Source: Apium graveolens
Lineage: Eukaryota > Streptophyta > Magnoliopsida > Apiales > Apiaceae
Reading direction: 5' to 3'
Length of the DNA stretch: 64,000 nucleotides
Assembly: GCF_009905375.1 (NCBI RefSeq)
Contig: NC_133649.1
Location: 235,256,201 to 235,320,200 of the forward strand
A program made the position numbers and the translations under genes. This document shows, one piece after another, positions 1-11,319 of the stretch. How positions within the stretch are numbered: position 1 is the stretch's first letter; each line of letters opens with the position of its first letter. The notes under the pieces are model-generated. The model was not told the DNA's origin. It made no database searches and saw only the letters and a program-made list of their open reading frames with translations.

Positions 1-836
1 ACTCAGTATCAGACTTTATGAAAAGAGCTTTACCCTTGTCTTTCTTTGAGGAAGCTGCTTTGGGGAATTCTTCTTCAGCCTTAAGAGCAACTGTCCTTGA
101 CTTTCCTCCTTTCCTCTTGCTTCTTTGTTCCATCTCCAGCTCATGAGTCTTGAGCATTCCATAGATTTCGTCAAGAGTTGTTTCATCAAGATTGTAGTTG
201 TCTCTTATTGTCGTTGCCTTCAAATCCCAGCATTCAGGAAGAGCTAACAGGAACTTAAGGTTTGAATCTTCAAGATCATACTCTTTATCAACCAATGACA
301 AATCATTCAAAAGTTTGACAAATCTATCATATAAATCATTCAATGACTCATTAGTCTTTGAGTCAAAGTGTTCATACTCTTGAGTGAGTATTGTCTTCCT
401 GTTCTTCTTAATTGTGTCAGTTCCCTGACACCTTGTTTCTAGAGCATCCCATATCTCCTTAGCAGTCTTGCAGTTGATTACCCTGTTTGACATTACATTA
501 TCAATGGCACTATGCAGTAAGTGTCGTACCTTAGCATCCTTAGCAATTGATGCTATGTCCTCAGCAGTATAATCACTCTTCTCCTTTGGTACGGTCTTTG
601 CTGCTTCACCTGCAACTGCAACAACGAGTTTGGTTGGTTTGTGAGGACCTTCCTTGATTCTATTAAGGTATTCTGGATCTGTTGCTTCCAGGAACATGGT
701 CATCCTTACCTTCCATATGGGATATTCAGATGGTCTCAGTATGGGGACTCTGATGGTCTCATACCGACTCTGAATTTGTGTCTTTGGTGGTTCCTCAGTT
801 GTGGTAGGCTTAGTTGGAGTTTCCTGTGTCCGACAT
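1..836 (-). pseudogene. gag: gag of element A, partial at left edge
   Basis: Minus-strand reading gives roughly 270 codons of copia Gag (UBN2-type) open to the window edge. The CCHC knuckle would lie further left. Visible Gag landmarks are a tryptophan in YPIWKVRM, the block NCKTAKEIWDAL, and YEHFDSKTNESLNDLYDRF. The first ATG (836-834) is out of frame with the long open region: a shift lies within the first few codons, near 825. Gag packages element RNA into cytoplasmic particles. Apart from the 5' shift I see no stop in the visible part. Confidence 0.8.
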
Positions 837-878
837 GATTGTGTTTGGATCTTTAAGTGTATGTATGTTAACAGATTC

Positions 879-890
879 GCTCTGATACCA
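879..890 (-). other. Primer binding site of element A
   Basis: The minus strand reads TGGTATCAGAGC two bases after the LTR end. This is complementary to the 3' end of plant initiator tRNA-Met and is the usual minus-strand primer site of copia elements. Confidence 0.9.
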
Positions 891-892
891 AT

Positions 893-1508
893 TGTTAGGT
901 CACACACACACTGTAGAGGGGGTGAATACAGTGTATAGTACACTCAAATCGAACTTTAAGAACTTAAGTAACAGAAAACAAACTTTATTGAAACAATAAA
1001 CTCTGTTACAGTATGGAACTGTTACCTCTCAGTGATGAACAAATATCACGAAAGCTGCAAGGGTTATAATGAATAATCTTTTCTAATAATGATAACACTT
1101 ATAGTGTAAACCCTATATCTGTGTTTATATACTACACAGTTACAAGATAATCGCTAATTGATATGGAATATAATTCCGCTTCCTAAAATATATCAATCAG
1201 ATATCTTTTCTTTCAAGTATTCCATTCTTCACGGAATTCCTTCTTCATGCATATCTCTTCTTATGTTTATCTCGATCTTCTTTCCTTTAATCAGCTACTG
1301 TCCTTATCTGATTGTCCTTCAGCACTTAAGTTCTGATATCTATCTTCTGATGATTATCTCCTGATAATATAAGTACTGATATCCTTAAGTCCTGACTTCC
1401 AGTATAAGTACTGATCAACAGTTAAGTACTGATTTATCCTGTTCACGTAAGATTCTGAAAGCTAAACATAAAACATATTAGCCATGACATTATCAAATAT
1501 ATCTAACA
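893..1508 (-). repeat. 5' LTR of element A
   Basis: This LTR is 616 bp and on the plus strand reads TGTTAG...CTAACA, a perfect terminal inverted repeat. On the minus strand its 3' end carries the run ATTCACCCCC, which also marks LTR ends of B, D, E and F. A family motif resembling TAAGTACTGATATC recurs between about 1320 and 1440. The TATA region at 1119-1139 is palindromic. Only one LTR is in the window, so its age cannot be judged. Confidence 0.85.
1119..1139 (-). promoter_or_regulatory. Palindromic TATA box of LTR A
   Basis: A 21-base palindrome has outer arms CTGTGT and ACACAG around a TATATA core. It sits within the LTR where the promoter is expected. The arms differ from those of the B, D and E LTRs (CTTGGT/ACCAAG), but the arrangement and length match. 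Confidence 0.6.
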
Positions 1509-2305
1509 CTTCTAACTTTGAAATCAGGATGATTGTTGACTTGCCTTATGTGATTGATGATGATTTCACTACTCTCATCTTTAGACTTTAGGAAATATGT
1601 CCAAGAGAACTTTGAGAAATCATCTACAATTGCTAGGCAAAATCTTTTCCTTGAGATGGAGAACACATTGACTGGTCCAAACAAGTCCATGTGTAGCAAT
1701 TGCAAAGGTTCTTCAATTGTTGAATCAAGCTTCTTTCTGAATGATGCTTTGATTTGTTTTCCCTTTTGGCAAGTATCACACAGTCCATCCTTAGAAAACT
1801 CCACTTGAGGAATACCTCTAACCAGTTCTTTCTTTACAAGCTCATTCATGGTCTTGAAGTTTAGATGGGATAGCTTCTTGTGCCATAGCCAACTTTCATC
1901 TTGACTTGCTTTACTGAGAAGACAAGTAACAGATCCTGCATTTGATGATTTGAAGTCATCTAGGTACACATTTGCTTTTCTCACTCCAGTGAGAACCACT
2001 TTGTTGCTCCTCTTGTTCGTCACAACACATGCTTCTGTATTGAAGGTTACTGAATTGCCTTTATCACAAAGCTGGCTGATACTCAACAAATTGTGCTTGA
2101 GACCATCCACTAAGGCAACCTCCTCAATGATGACATTGTCTTTTGAAATCAGGCCATATCCCACAGTATAACTCTTGCTGTCATCTCGAAAAGTAATACT
2201 TGGGCCAGCTCTTTCCTTGAACTCTGTGAGCAGGGTAGAATCTCCAGTCATGTGTCTTGAACAACCACTATCCAAGTACCACATATTATTTATGTTTCCC
2301 TGCAC
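1509..2305 (-). pseudogene. pol: Protease and N-terminal integrase of element B, cut by A
   Basis: This is the pol frame, open from about 2305, with no ATG needed. The aspartic protease motif is WYLDSGCSRHMTG. The integrase zinc region follows as HKKLSHLNFKTMNELVKK...CDTCQKGK (HHCC), then the core begins HMDLFGPVNVFS...VDDFSKFSWTYF. The frame ends in the LTR of A just after HPDFKVR, before the second catalytic Asp. I see no stop within this stretch, so before A arrived this part may have been coding. Pol lies in the -1 frame relative to gag, after a conserved stop and spacer. Confidence 0.85.
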
Positions 2306-2472
2306 AAATTAAAATCAAATCAAGTTGATTTTGGTACCCAATTTTCCTTGGGTCCTTCCTTGTTAGCTTTCTTCTTTTGTTTCTTAGGTTTGATCTCATT
2401 TGACTTGGGGTATCAGATTCATCCTTAGTCATCTGAGTTGGACCTTTGAAACCATTCATTAAAACAGAATTA

Positions 2473-4728
2473 TCATGCACTATTTTGATTAACAGGAAAT
2501 GGCATGATATTTGCAAACATGTTATTCCAGTAGGGCATGCTAAATGGCATTTGAGGCATACTAAATACAGTATAATAAGGATTAAGTGCAAATGGCATAT
2601 TAGCAAATTGTGCATTCATATTCTGTGTAGACATAACATTCATAGGCATAGAAGGCATATCACTCATGTTGGAAAAAGAAGGTGGTACAATCATGGAAGT
2701 AGGCATTGCAGTTTGAAGTAGGCATTGCAGTTTTGCAATTAACAGATAGATGATTAACACTACCACACTTAACACAGATTTTTTTGGAGCATACTTATCA
2801 GGTGTGTAGTTGTTATGTTTGTTAATCCCTACTTTCCCCTTTCTATTGTTTTTCTTTTTATCCTTTGTTTTAATCTCAATCTTTTCTAGTCTGTCATTCA
2901 ATTGCTTGATAGACAGATGACCAACATTCACTTTCTTCTCCTTCTTCACTTGACTAGATTCTCCTGAAATAAAGTTTTTGGAAACTGATCCATATTTTTC
3001 ATTTAACTTGGCAAGTTTGGCTTTACTCACAAGTTTGCTCATAGCCGACGGATGAGGATTTATATCACTCGACGGATAACTTTTTTGATTATCCGACGGA
3101 TGACTCTCATCATCCGTGGAGTCTACATCTGTTAGCAATCCTTCAACCAAATTGGATTCCAGCTTCTCTTTACTCTTTTTCCAGGCTGCATCACAGAAGG
3201 ACTCAATACCTTGAACTTCGGTGATTTGAGCATGGACATCTCTAGATGATTTCCATGCCTTAATCACCTCCTGTTCTCGATCAAGCTGCTTCTTCAAAAT
3301 CTCTTCTTTCTTCAAGGACTCAGTTAATTCATCCTTAGCAATCTTACATTCTATTCTCAATTTTTCAAAATCAATAAACTGAGACTCTAGCACATTATTC
3401 CTCTCACTTAAAAACAAATTGTTTTCTTTGATTTTAGCATTTTCCTTAGCGAGGGACTTAAGTGTAACACGCAAATGATATAATTCCGTAGACATGTCAT
3501 TTATTGCATCATTACACTCGGCTTTAGATAAATGTGCAAGGTTAGTGGTGATTACCTGATTACTTGAAGAACTTGTCTCTGTTTCATCAGACTGCTATAG
3601 GGCTAGATTGACATATGTTACATCATCATCCTCATCCAGACCATATGTTGCCCAGTCATTTTCTTGTGTAATAAAAGCCCTTTCCTTTTGTTTGAGCAAC
3701 TCAAAATACGTCTGTTTATAATCCACAGGCTCAAACTTCTTTTTGCCGGAATCTGACTTTCTACACTCACTGGCAAAGTGCCCTGCCAAACCACATTTGA
3801 AACACTTGAATTTTGATTTATCCACCATGTTTCTATTTGGATTAGCTGTTCCAAAGTTCTTCTTGAACTTGAGCTTGGAAAATCTTCTGGAAAGAAATGC
3901 TAGATGTTCATCAATATCATCCATATCATCTTGGCTCAAAGAATCTTCATTTTCTGCTACCAGCCCCTTGCCCTTGTTTTCACAGACCTTTGAAGTAGAC
4001 TCAACAGCTTCTATCCTCATCTCCTTCTCTAACTCAGCAACCAGTGCAATGGACCCTCCTTTCTTTCTCCCTTTCTCCATTATTTCATCTTGCTCTATTT
4101 CAAGCTCATAGGTCTTTAGAATGCCATATAGTCTCTCTAGTGTAAATTCCTTGTATTCTTGTGAATTTCTCAAGGAGACTGTCATTGGTTTCCATTGTTT
4201 TGGATGGGATCTCAAGAATTTGAGGTTAGAGTCTTTGGTTTGGTAGACTCTTCCATGCATCTTCAGAGCATTTAGTAGCTTTTGAAATCTACTAAAAATA
4301 TCAGTGAGAGTTTCACCATCTTTATAGTGGAAATGCTCATATTGCTGAATTAGTAACTGTATCTTATTTTCTCTAACTTGTTCAGTGCCATCACAAATTA
4401 TTTGAATGGTGTCCCAAACCTCCTTGGTTGCCTTGCAATTGATGATGTTGTCAAACATATCACCATCAACTCCATTGAATAAAATATTCATGACCTTCTT
4501 GTCTTTCCTGACTTGTTCAATATCAGGATCTGACCATTCATGCCTTGGCTTGGGAACTAATTGCTCATTTCTAGTTGCAGCTCTTATTGGTACATGAGGA
4601 CCTCTCTCTATGCAATCCACATAGGCCTCATCTTGAGAAAGTAAATGAAGATGCATCTTTACCTTCCAGTGATGGTAATTATCTTTGTCCAGAAAATGAA
4701 TCTTGACTCCAACATCCTTCTTGTTCAT
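2473..4728 (-). pseudogene. gag: gag of element B
   Basis: Starting at ATG 4728, one frame runs to 2473 with a single in-frame TAG at 3597-3595, where the E copy has no stop. Order of parts: an N-terminal UBN2-type Gag region (residues about 20-220), an acidic stretch, a CCHC knuckle CFKCGLAGHFASEC (about residue 305), then a charged, coiled-coil-like region (3495-3250), a basic stretch and a Met/Pro/Asn-rich tail. A second knuckle, visible in D as CVKCGSVNHLSTNC, is garbled here: one A is lost in a run near 2780, and a 19-bp tandem duplication (2696-2733) then brings the frame back. A further shift near 2480 ends the frame. Gag forms the particle and binds RNA. Confidence 0.85.
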
Positions 4729-4774
4729 CTTGCTGTTTATTATGATCTTTAAACTCTTTGTGCTTCAAGAGCTT

Positions 4775-4786
4775 GCTCTGATACCA
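4775..4786 (-). other. Primer binding site of element B
   Basis: The minus strand reads TGGTATCAGAGC, complementary to initiator tRNA-Met, two bases from the LTR end. Confidence 0.9.
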
Positions 4787-4788
4787 AT

Positions 4789-5815
4789 TGTTAGTCCCTA
4801 ACAATACAACAAGAATTACAGAAGGGGGGGGGTTGAATGTAATTCTGGCTACTTTTTCTTGAACTATAAAATGTTCTAACTCAAACTATATATAAGTGTT
4901 TGATTTGCAAGGTGCGGAATAAAGAGTTAGATAAATCAAAACACAAGTAATAAAAACATAAGTCTTTAAAACTTTCTGGTGGATTTGAATGTATCCACCG
5001 TATATATATCAAGAGAACCCTTTGAAGCTTGAATAGCTCACAGCTGCTTATAAATATGAACAACTAAACTTACAGAGAAATGCTACTGGATACAGCTTAC
5101 AATTGTTCCTCTGAGAATGTATTGGCTTAGTCTTGTTGTTGTTCTACTTGCTACTCTTGGTTTATATATCACCAAGATTACATAGTAATAAGACAGGATA
5201 ATAAAACAAAACCTATCAAGTCTAATACCATGCTGCGTCACTACTCTATTCCAGCATCTTTGAATATCTTAATAATAGCATGGAAATGGTAATGCTTTTT
5301 TGTTCTAAAAAACCCAGCTGAATAGGTTGCCGCATTCCTTTTGCAAACACTCGACGCATATGACTGTGTTGTCACTTTCAACAGATGTTTGAATTGATCA
5401 TCCGTCAGGTACATGATTATCATTCGTCGGGTTGCCTTGTTGATCATCCGTCGGTAGCTTTGTTGATCATCCGTCGGGTAGCTATTTGACACTTGAATTC
5501 ATTTCATTTATGTAGAATTACAAGACATCTTATATTTACAATTAATCAACCTATTCTGCATATCTAATTAAAGTCAACATGACTTATATGCTACTACAGA
5601 ATCTATACAAAGGTGTTTGCAGAAATGTGCTACATGACTTATTGTTACATAAGCTACTCACTCGATGGATGTCAAATCATCATCCGTCGGGACTATATCT
5701 GATCATCCATCGGGACTATATCTGATCATCCATCGAGTGCTACATTTTTCACTAAGTTAAATCTACTAAGGTGTTTTGTTAATATAATCATCAAGTTCAC
5801 AACATATTCCCAACA
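4789..5815 (-). repeat. 5' LTR of element B
   Basis: This LTR is 1027 bp and, on the plus strand, starts TGTTAGTCCCTAACA and ends TATTCCCAACA. It aligns along its length with the reverse complement of x (16241-17243) and y (33700-34393). It carries the family motif CATCCGTCGG and variants at 5340-5480 and 5655-5745, and a G-run at about 4824 that corresponds to the conserved C-run near the LTR 3' end. Confidence 0.9.
5156..5176 (-). promoter_or_regulatory. Palindromic TATA box of LTR B
   Basis: Arms CTTGGT and ACCAAG flank a TATATA core over 21 bases. The same palindrome is present in x at 16882-16902, in y with one arm mismatch at 33980-34000, and in D at 10883-10904. Confidence 0.65.
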
Positions 5816-6721
5816 GTTGTGGTGCTTGGGTTAGCTACATGGGGGTTTCCAACAGTAATTTCCAGTAGCTTAGCACTCTGTTGATTTTGCAATCCATAAG
5901 TCTCAGGAATCCTTGCAATTAGCAAGCAACTGACAGAGAGTGGTAGCCTGAGAGGTGCAAGAGCAACCTTCTCTTTATCCTTAGATATCAAATCAGAGAA
6001 AGCCTTTTTTGTGAGCTTAAACACTGAAATGATTTGATTAGCAGGGATTGGGGTATTGGGAAAACATATATTAAAAAATTAACTGACAAAACCTAGCCAT
6101 AGTAAATTTATTAAGATCAGCTTTTATTCTATCCCCTATAAAATAAAGAACTACTCTACCAAAATCATAGTGAGCACCATGGATTAGAGAGTACCCAATT
6201 TGTTGTTTCATGATAGAAAAAGCATCAAAATTAGTGCATTAATTGTTGAAAGCCATGGTAATGCAGTCGAAGTAGAAATTCCAATATTTCCCTACACCAT
6301 TTCTATTCAACTGCCCCATATTCTTCATGTCCTTATCATAGCCAATCTCATTGAAAAACTTCCTCATCTCAGTATTTCCAACAAAAGTTGAATAAAAATT
6401 ATAAGCAGGGAGATGAAGAGCTTCCCTTACAGTTTGAGGAGTGACAACCTTCGTCTTCTCATTAAACTCAAAAGTGATACTAGGAGTACCACTCTCACCA
6501 CCATCATCATAAATACCAGTTCTCCAAAGATCAAGAACCTGGTCTCCAGAAATAATTGTAGGTTCAGTCAGAGAAAAACCCACTTCGTTGGCATTCAATA
6601 AATCCTGAAAGAGGTGAAAGTCAGGATTTATCCCAGTATAATCCAGAATAGTAGCGTAGTTGTTGGTGACAAACTTTGCACCACCATGAACAAAAGTCGA
6701 TGATGTAGAAGATGAAGTCAT
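5816..6721 (-). pseudogene. Env-like ORF3 of element C, N-terminal part
   Basis: The frame starts at ATG 6721 (MTSSSTSSTF) and encodes 160 residues before a TAA at about 6241. It continues in frame to about 6080, shifts in a T-run, and goes on to the B insertion at 5816. Sirevirus-type elements often carry an extra ORF between pol and the 3' LTR, called env-like; its function is unknown. The N-terminal domain resembles that of ORF3 in E (40709 onward) in pattern: a short N-tail, a VxxIW/LDLW-like helix, an ITF-strand pair, then a helical block ending in a conserved tryptophan. I see no signal peptide or clear membrane helix. Confidence 0.7.
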
Positions 6722-7440
6722 GATTAATCTGTTTAAAAAGCTTAATAACTGATGTGGGTATTAGTGTTTATCTTAGAGCTAACAAGAGAGTGATAAGAAA
6801 TTGATAAAGTGATAATTAAAAATAAAAAATAGATTTTGTTTAACACTGTACTCTAACTCACACAGACGTTTCAACTTAGTGGGACACATGGTAAGATGTC
6901 ATTGATCAGGAAAATAATCATACAACGTGTATCAATATGCATTAATTACGTGCACAGTTACACAAAATATTGTTTTACAAAAGCTCAATCATTTTTCCTA
7001 AACTCACGCCATCAGCTTTACACCTGTAATAAATTACATAAAATTACCCACTTTACTACATCACTGTTTTTAATTAAAATACTAATTTAAGAATTTTTTT
7101 GAATAAATTCAAAAAGTCATCAGAGTTTAACAGTCAATCCGAATTTGACTATTATCAGTATTTAATTAACTATTGCCAGAACTAATTAGTGAACTTAACT
7201 TTGACCAATATCAGTGTTTAGCTATTCATGCAGAGTTTATCATGCAACTAATATCAGAGTTTAAGTATCAGGATTTAAACTCAATTTTAATTTCAGTTAG
7301 CATGAATACATGTCATCATAATATACTGTTACCAGACTTTAAGAAATTCTGATACATAGAAAGAGATACCACACTCTAATAATGTTTTGTCTATGTCAGA
7401 TCACAATTTATTCATCAGTGTTTGAGAATTATCCTGAAAT
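6722..7440 (-). repeat. Spacer between pol and ORF3 of C with motif repeats
   Basis: No gene is visible. The stretch 7110-7450 is AT-rich and repeats variants of ATCAGAGTTTAA / ATCAGTATTTAA at least six times (for example near 7118, 7155, 7230, 7252 and 7268). Similar motifs recur in the C integrase-RT spacer at 9005-9410. This parallels the CATCCGTCGG repeats in the matching region of E (40275-40450). Confidence 0.5.
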
Positions 7441-9000
7441 CATTCCCAATTCATTCACCAATCTTGTAAAAGTTGCTTCACAAAGTGGTTTTGTGAAGAT
7501 ATCTACTAATTGTTGATCTGTAGACACAAAGTGTAATTCCACTGTACCTTCCATTATATGTTACCTTATGAAATGGTACCTTATGCTGATGTGTTTAGTC
7601 ATTGAATGTTGTACTGGATTTCCTGTTATTGTAATAGCACTTTGATTATCACAATATATAGGAATTTTAGAATATTTTAACCCATAATCCAGTAATTAAT
7701 TCTTCATCCAAAGAATTTGAGCACAATAGCTTCCTGTAGAAATATACTCAGCTTCTGCAGTTGAAGTGAAAATTGACTTTTATTTCTTGCTAAACCAAGA
7801 AACCAATTTACCACCAAGAAATTAGTAGCTTCCTGAAGTGCTTTTCCTGTCTATTTTACATCCTGCAAAATATGCATCCGAATATCCAATTAGCTTAAAA
7901 TCTGAATCTCTAGGATACTGTAGTCCAAGATTCATGGTGCCCCTGAGAAATTTAAAAATTCTTTTTACAGCTAATAGATGGGGTTCCTTTGGACCATCTT
8001 GGGACCTTACACATAGACGGGTAGCATACATGATATCAGGGTCTATTAGCAGTCAAATATAGGAGTGAACAAATCATACCTCTGTAGTTAGTTATATATA
8101 TTGACAAACCAGTATTTAAATCTAACTTGGTTACAGTGGCCATAGGAGTTGTTACAGATGAACTGTCTTGTATCCTAAATCTTTTGAGTAAATTTCTGGT
8201 ATACTTTCGTTAATTGATGAAAATTCCTTCTTTAGTCTGCTTGACTTGTAATCCCAGAAAATAACTCAATTCTCCCATCATACTCATCTGATATCTTGAC
8301 TGCATTACCTTTGCAAATCTCTCACAGAATTTATCATTAGTAAAACCAAAAATGATATCATCAATATATATTTGAACTAACCACTAATCCTTACCATGGT
8401 ACTTATAAAATAGAGTTTTATCCATTGTACCTCTTTTGAAACCACTTTCTAATAAGAATTGAGCAAGTGTTTCATACTATGTCCTTGGAGCTTGCTTTAG
8501 TCCATAGAGTTCCTTATCCAGCTTGTATACATAATATAGATACTTTGAATCAATAAACCATGGAGGTTGTTCAACATAAACTTCCTCTTCAAGTTCACCA
8601 TTTAGAAATGCACTCTTCACATCCATTTGGAACACCTTAAACTTCATGTGAGCAGCATAGGCTAGAAATATTCTGATTGCCTCAAGCCTTACAACTGGAG
8701 CAAAAGTCTCATCATAGTCAATGCCTTCTTGTTGTGAATAACCCTTTGCAACCTCCTTACTTTGCTCCTTGTAATAATTCCCTTATTTTCAGTCTTATTT
8801 CTGAACACCCACTTTGTACCAACTACTGATCTGTTCTTTGGTCTTGGTACTAGTGTCCAGACTTTGTTCCTTTCAAATTCATTTAACTCCTCTTGTATTG
8901 TTGTGATCTAGTCAGGATCTTGAAGAGCTTTTTCCACTTTCTTGGGTTCAGTTTGAGATAAAAAAGAATGATAGAAACATTCATTTTGAGTGGCTTTTTA
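7441..9000 (-). pseudogene. pol: Reverse transcriptase and RNase H remnant of C
   Basis: Minus-strand copia RT is recognisable only in pieces with many stops and shifts. One open piece (8031-7822) covers the end of RT and the start of RNase H, with PHLLAVKRIFKFLRGT, LIGYSDAYFAG and DRKSTSGSY. Further on come STAEAEYIS and CDNQSAI, typical copia RNase H blocks, followed by LADIFTKPL-like text near 7490. The protein would copy RNA to DNA in the particle. This copy is clearly dead. Confidence 0.8.
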
Positions 9001-9550
9001 GGTCTTTACACCACTATCAGGATTTCCAATTATTAAGTCTGGTGTGTGTGACTTAGTACACTTTCTTGTAGAAGGAAGTTGACTTCTTTAAGTAGAACCT
9101 CCCCTTGATCCATGAAGTCTCTTATCTCACTTTGTCTTGTACCATCATTATTTCATGAAGCTTCCCCTGATTCAGTATTTCCAGTACTATCAGTATTTGC
9201 GTCATCAGTTTTTGAGGAATCAAAGTCTGATGGAGTATCTACTGATGTATCTTGAATTGAATCACTTGACTCTTGATGTGAATCATGTTGCTCCCCCTCA
9301 ATATAAGCTTCAGTATTTATAGAGATGCCACTGACATGTGGCTCATTAGAGTTTAGATTGACATCATGATTTGGAGTATCAGGATTTGTCAGATCATCAG
9401 GATTTAACTATTCAGCATATGGTACTTCATTTTCAAATCTCAAATGTTCATGGTCATATACATCTTCTAGAACTGCAATCTTCTTGTCATCAAAAGATAC
9501 ATGAATAGATTTCATGACCACCCTTGTTCTCAGATTATAAACTCTGAAGG
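9001..9550 (-). repeat. Variable integrase-RT spacer of C
   Basis: The region between integrase and RT is Ser/Asp-rich and rapidly evolving in copia elements. Here it has lost its frame and carries repeats of ATCAGTATTT / ATCAGGATTT (about 9010, 9175-9210, 9310, 9378, 9398). No other gene is visible. Confidence 0.45.
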
Positions 9551-10133
9551 CTTTTGTTGACAGTGGATATAAAAATGTTTTCATTAGCTTTTAGATCAAA
9601 TTTAGTAAGCTGTTTAACATAAGTTTTGAGAACAAAATATTTTCAACCAAATATGAGAAATTATTTCAAATATGGTTTCTTTCCTTTCACCATCTCAAAT
9701 GGTGTTTTGTTATGCTTGTTTATCGATGTAACATTTTGTGTGAAACATGCAGTTTGCACAGCCTCAGCCCAGAAGTAGGTTGGAAATTTTGCTTCTTCAA
9801 GCATGGTTCTTGCAGCTTCTACTGAGACTTCTGTTCTTTCTTTCAACCCCTCTATTTTGCTGTGGAGTTCTAGGGGCAGAGAATTCTTGTTTGATCCCAT
9901 TATATATGCGGAATTCTTCCATAGTGTTATTCTTGAATTCAGTTCCATTATCACTTCTAATGATCTTTATTTTATGAGTTGATCCTTTTTCCAGTTCTCT
10001 TACATGATCAAAAAATGTCTCATCCTTGGTGTGCAGAAAATACACCCATGTGTACCTTGTATACTCATCAACAATAACAAGAGCATACCTCTTCTTTGCA
10101 ATAGACATTACATTTACTGGACCAAAAAGATCA
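9551..10133 (-). pseudogene. pol: Integrase core of C, cut by D
   Basis: Copia integrase on the minus strand runs from the LTR of D inward. The DDE residues are visible: Asp in VDEYTRYTWVYF, Asp in RSDNGTEFKN, and Glu in GVERKNR. A frameshift near 9850 separates two open pieces (10108-9797 and 9954-9661). The C-terminal WAEAVQTACFTQN block and the start of the tail follow, then stops. Integrase would insert the cDNA into the genome. The zinc domain and everything upstream are separated by the D insertion and are not in the window. Confidence 0.85.
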
Positions 10134-11258
10134 TGTTAGGAATATGCTGTAGCCTTGATGATAATTCACCAAAACACCTTAAGTAGATTCATTTAGTGAT
10201 AATTAGTAACCTTCAATGGATAACCACAATTATCTATCCGTTTAAGAAGTAGCTTGTGTCAATAAGTATGTAGCACATTCTATACACTATAATAGCTAAG
10301 GGGTTTGGGAGTTTTAGTTATTTCTAAGTCATGTTGACTACTAGCAAGATATACAAAATGGGTGGGCTAAGTGTAAATATAAAATTCCTTGTAATTTTGT
10401 ATAAGTGAAAGAGTATCAATTGCTAAGGAAATAACTTCAACTGCTAATCTACAAGCTTAAATGGATGACTCTACAAGATTCAACGGATAACTCAATATGC
10501 CTTCAACAGATAAGCCGGTCAAGCCTTCAATGGATATCAGATAAAGCTGTCAACAAATGCTATCAAGAAAGCTTCAACGGATGACTCCAATATAGTGTCA
10601 ACGAATAACATCTATGAAGCTCCAACGGATAATCAACAAAGATAGCAGTTGATAGTGACTTGACAGAAGCTAACAGAGTCACTTGAGTTGATAGTGCACA
10701 AAATGAATATGGCAGCCTAATTGCAAGTGTTAGAAGAAAATGAAGCATTTCCATTTCCATACAAAACAAGCTCATTCAAAGATGATGTATCTAACTTGGA
10801 TTGCATTGGGCAGAGAAATGAAGAAGCATGTGCTTGGACCTAGCTGATAGGAATGTTATCCTTATCTTATTGCATATGTAAACTTGGTGAGTATATATAC
10901 CAAGTGTAACAATATCTTAGAACTAACTAGAACAACAAGTAGAACAAGCAAGTTGTATCTTTAGTACACTCAAGTTCTAAGTTGTAAGATATACTTGTAA
11001 GCAGTTGTGTGTATTTTGCATCACAGAGATTTCTTCAATATACATCTCTGGTGGAAAGGATAAATCCACCAGAAGGTTTTTAAACTTGTTTTTATTTATT
11101 TTGTGTTAGTAGAATACTTCAAAAGCCTTATCTATATTCTTGCATATTCAAAAACACGGTTGTATAGTTCGGTAAGAGATTTTCAGATAAGCAAAATAAA
11201 ACCAGAATTTCATTCAACCCCTTCTGTAATTCTGTTGTTGTATTATTAGGGAATAACA
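10134..11258 (+). repeat. 5' LTR of element D
   Basis: 1125 bp, starting TGTTAGGAATATG and ending GGGAATAACA. Termini match B and E, but the inner 500 bp has diverged. Motifs like CAACGGAT(G/A)A occur at about 10217, 10454, 10478, 10500, 10577, 10598 and 10623. The palindromic TATA box is at 10883-10904 and the C-rich ATTCAACCCC end motif is near 11212. Confidence 0.85.
10883..10904 (+). promoter_or_regulatory. Palindromic TATA box of LTR D
   Basis: Arms CTTGGT and ACCAAG flank GTATATAT. It is one base longer than the 21-base form in B and x. Confidence 0.6.
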
Positions 11259-11260
11259 AA

Positions 11261-11272
11261 TGGTATCAGAAC
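11261..11272 (+). other. Primer binding site of element D
   Basis: TGGTATCAGAAC follows the LTR by two bases. It has one change from the TGGTATCAGAGC found in A, B and E. Confidence 0.85.
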
Positions 11273-11319
11273 AAGCTCTTAACATACAAAGAATTTAAAG
11301 ATCAAAGCAATCAAACAAC

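Larger units (their letters stand above)
1..1508 (-). mobile_element. Element A: 5' part of a Sirevirus-type Ty1/copia retrotransposon
   Basis: Reading on the minus strand, the element begins with its 5' LTR, followed by a tRNA-Met-type primer site and then gag, which runs off the left edge. The outer LTR end at 1508 interrupts the integrase reading frame of element B, so A inserted into B. The five bases 1509-1513 (CTTCT) should be one copy of the target duplication; the other lies outside the window. The Gag type, primer site and C-rich LTR end fit the Sirevirus branch of copia elements; the branch name is inferred from family knowledge. Confidence 0.85.
1509..5815 (-). mobile_element. Element B: Sirevirus-type copia, 5' part up to integrase
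   Basis: On the minus strand this has a 5' LTR (5815 to 4789), a primer site, gag, protease and the start of integrase, then is cut by element A at 1508/1509. The rest of pol and the 3' LTR lie left of the window. The LTR belongs to the same family as x, y and the 3' LTR of E. B inserted into the env-like ORF of C; bases 5816-5820 (GTTGT) would be one TSD copy. Its gag is the best preserved of this family in the window. Confidence 0.9.
5816..10133 (-). mobile_element. Element C: decayed Sirevirus-type copia
   Basis: The minus-strand order is integrase (10133 to about 9550), a variable spacer, RT and RNase H (about 9000-7440), a spacer, then the env-like ORF3 (6721 to 5816). It is cut on the left by B and on the right by D, and no LTR of C is in the window. 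Dense stops and shifts in RT make it the most degraded copia copy here and probably the oldest layer of the nest. Its spacers carry their own motif (ATCAG followed by T/G-rich TTTA), unlike that of B and E. Confidence 0.85.

Noticed and set aside
879..890. tRNA gene suspicion because of tRNA-Met complementarity at primer sites
   Set aside because: Only the 12-base primer complement is present; there is no cloverleaf in any of the copies.
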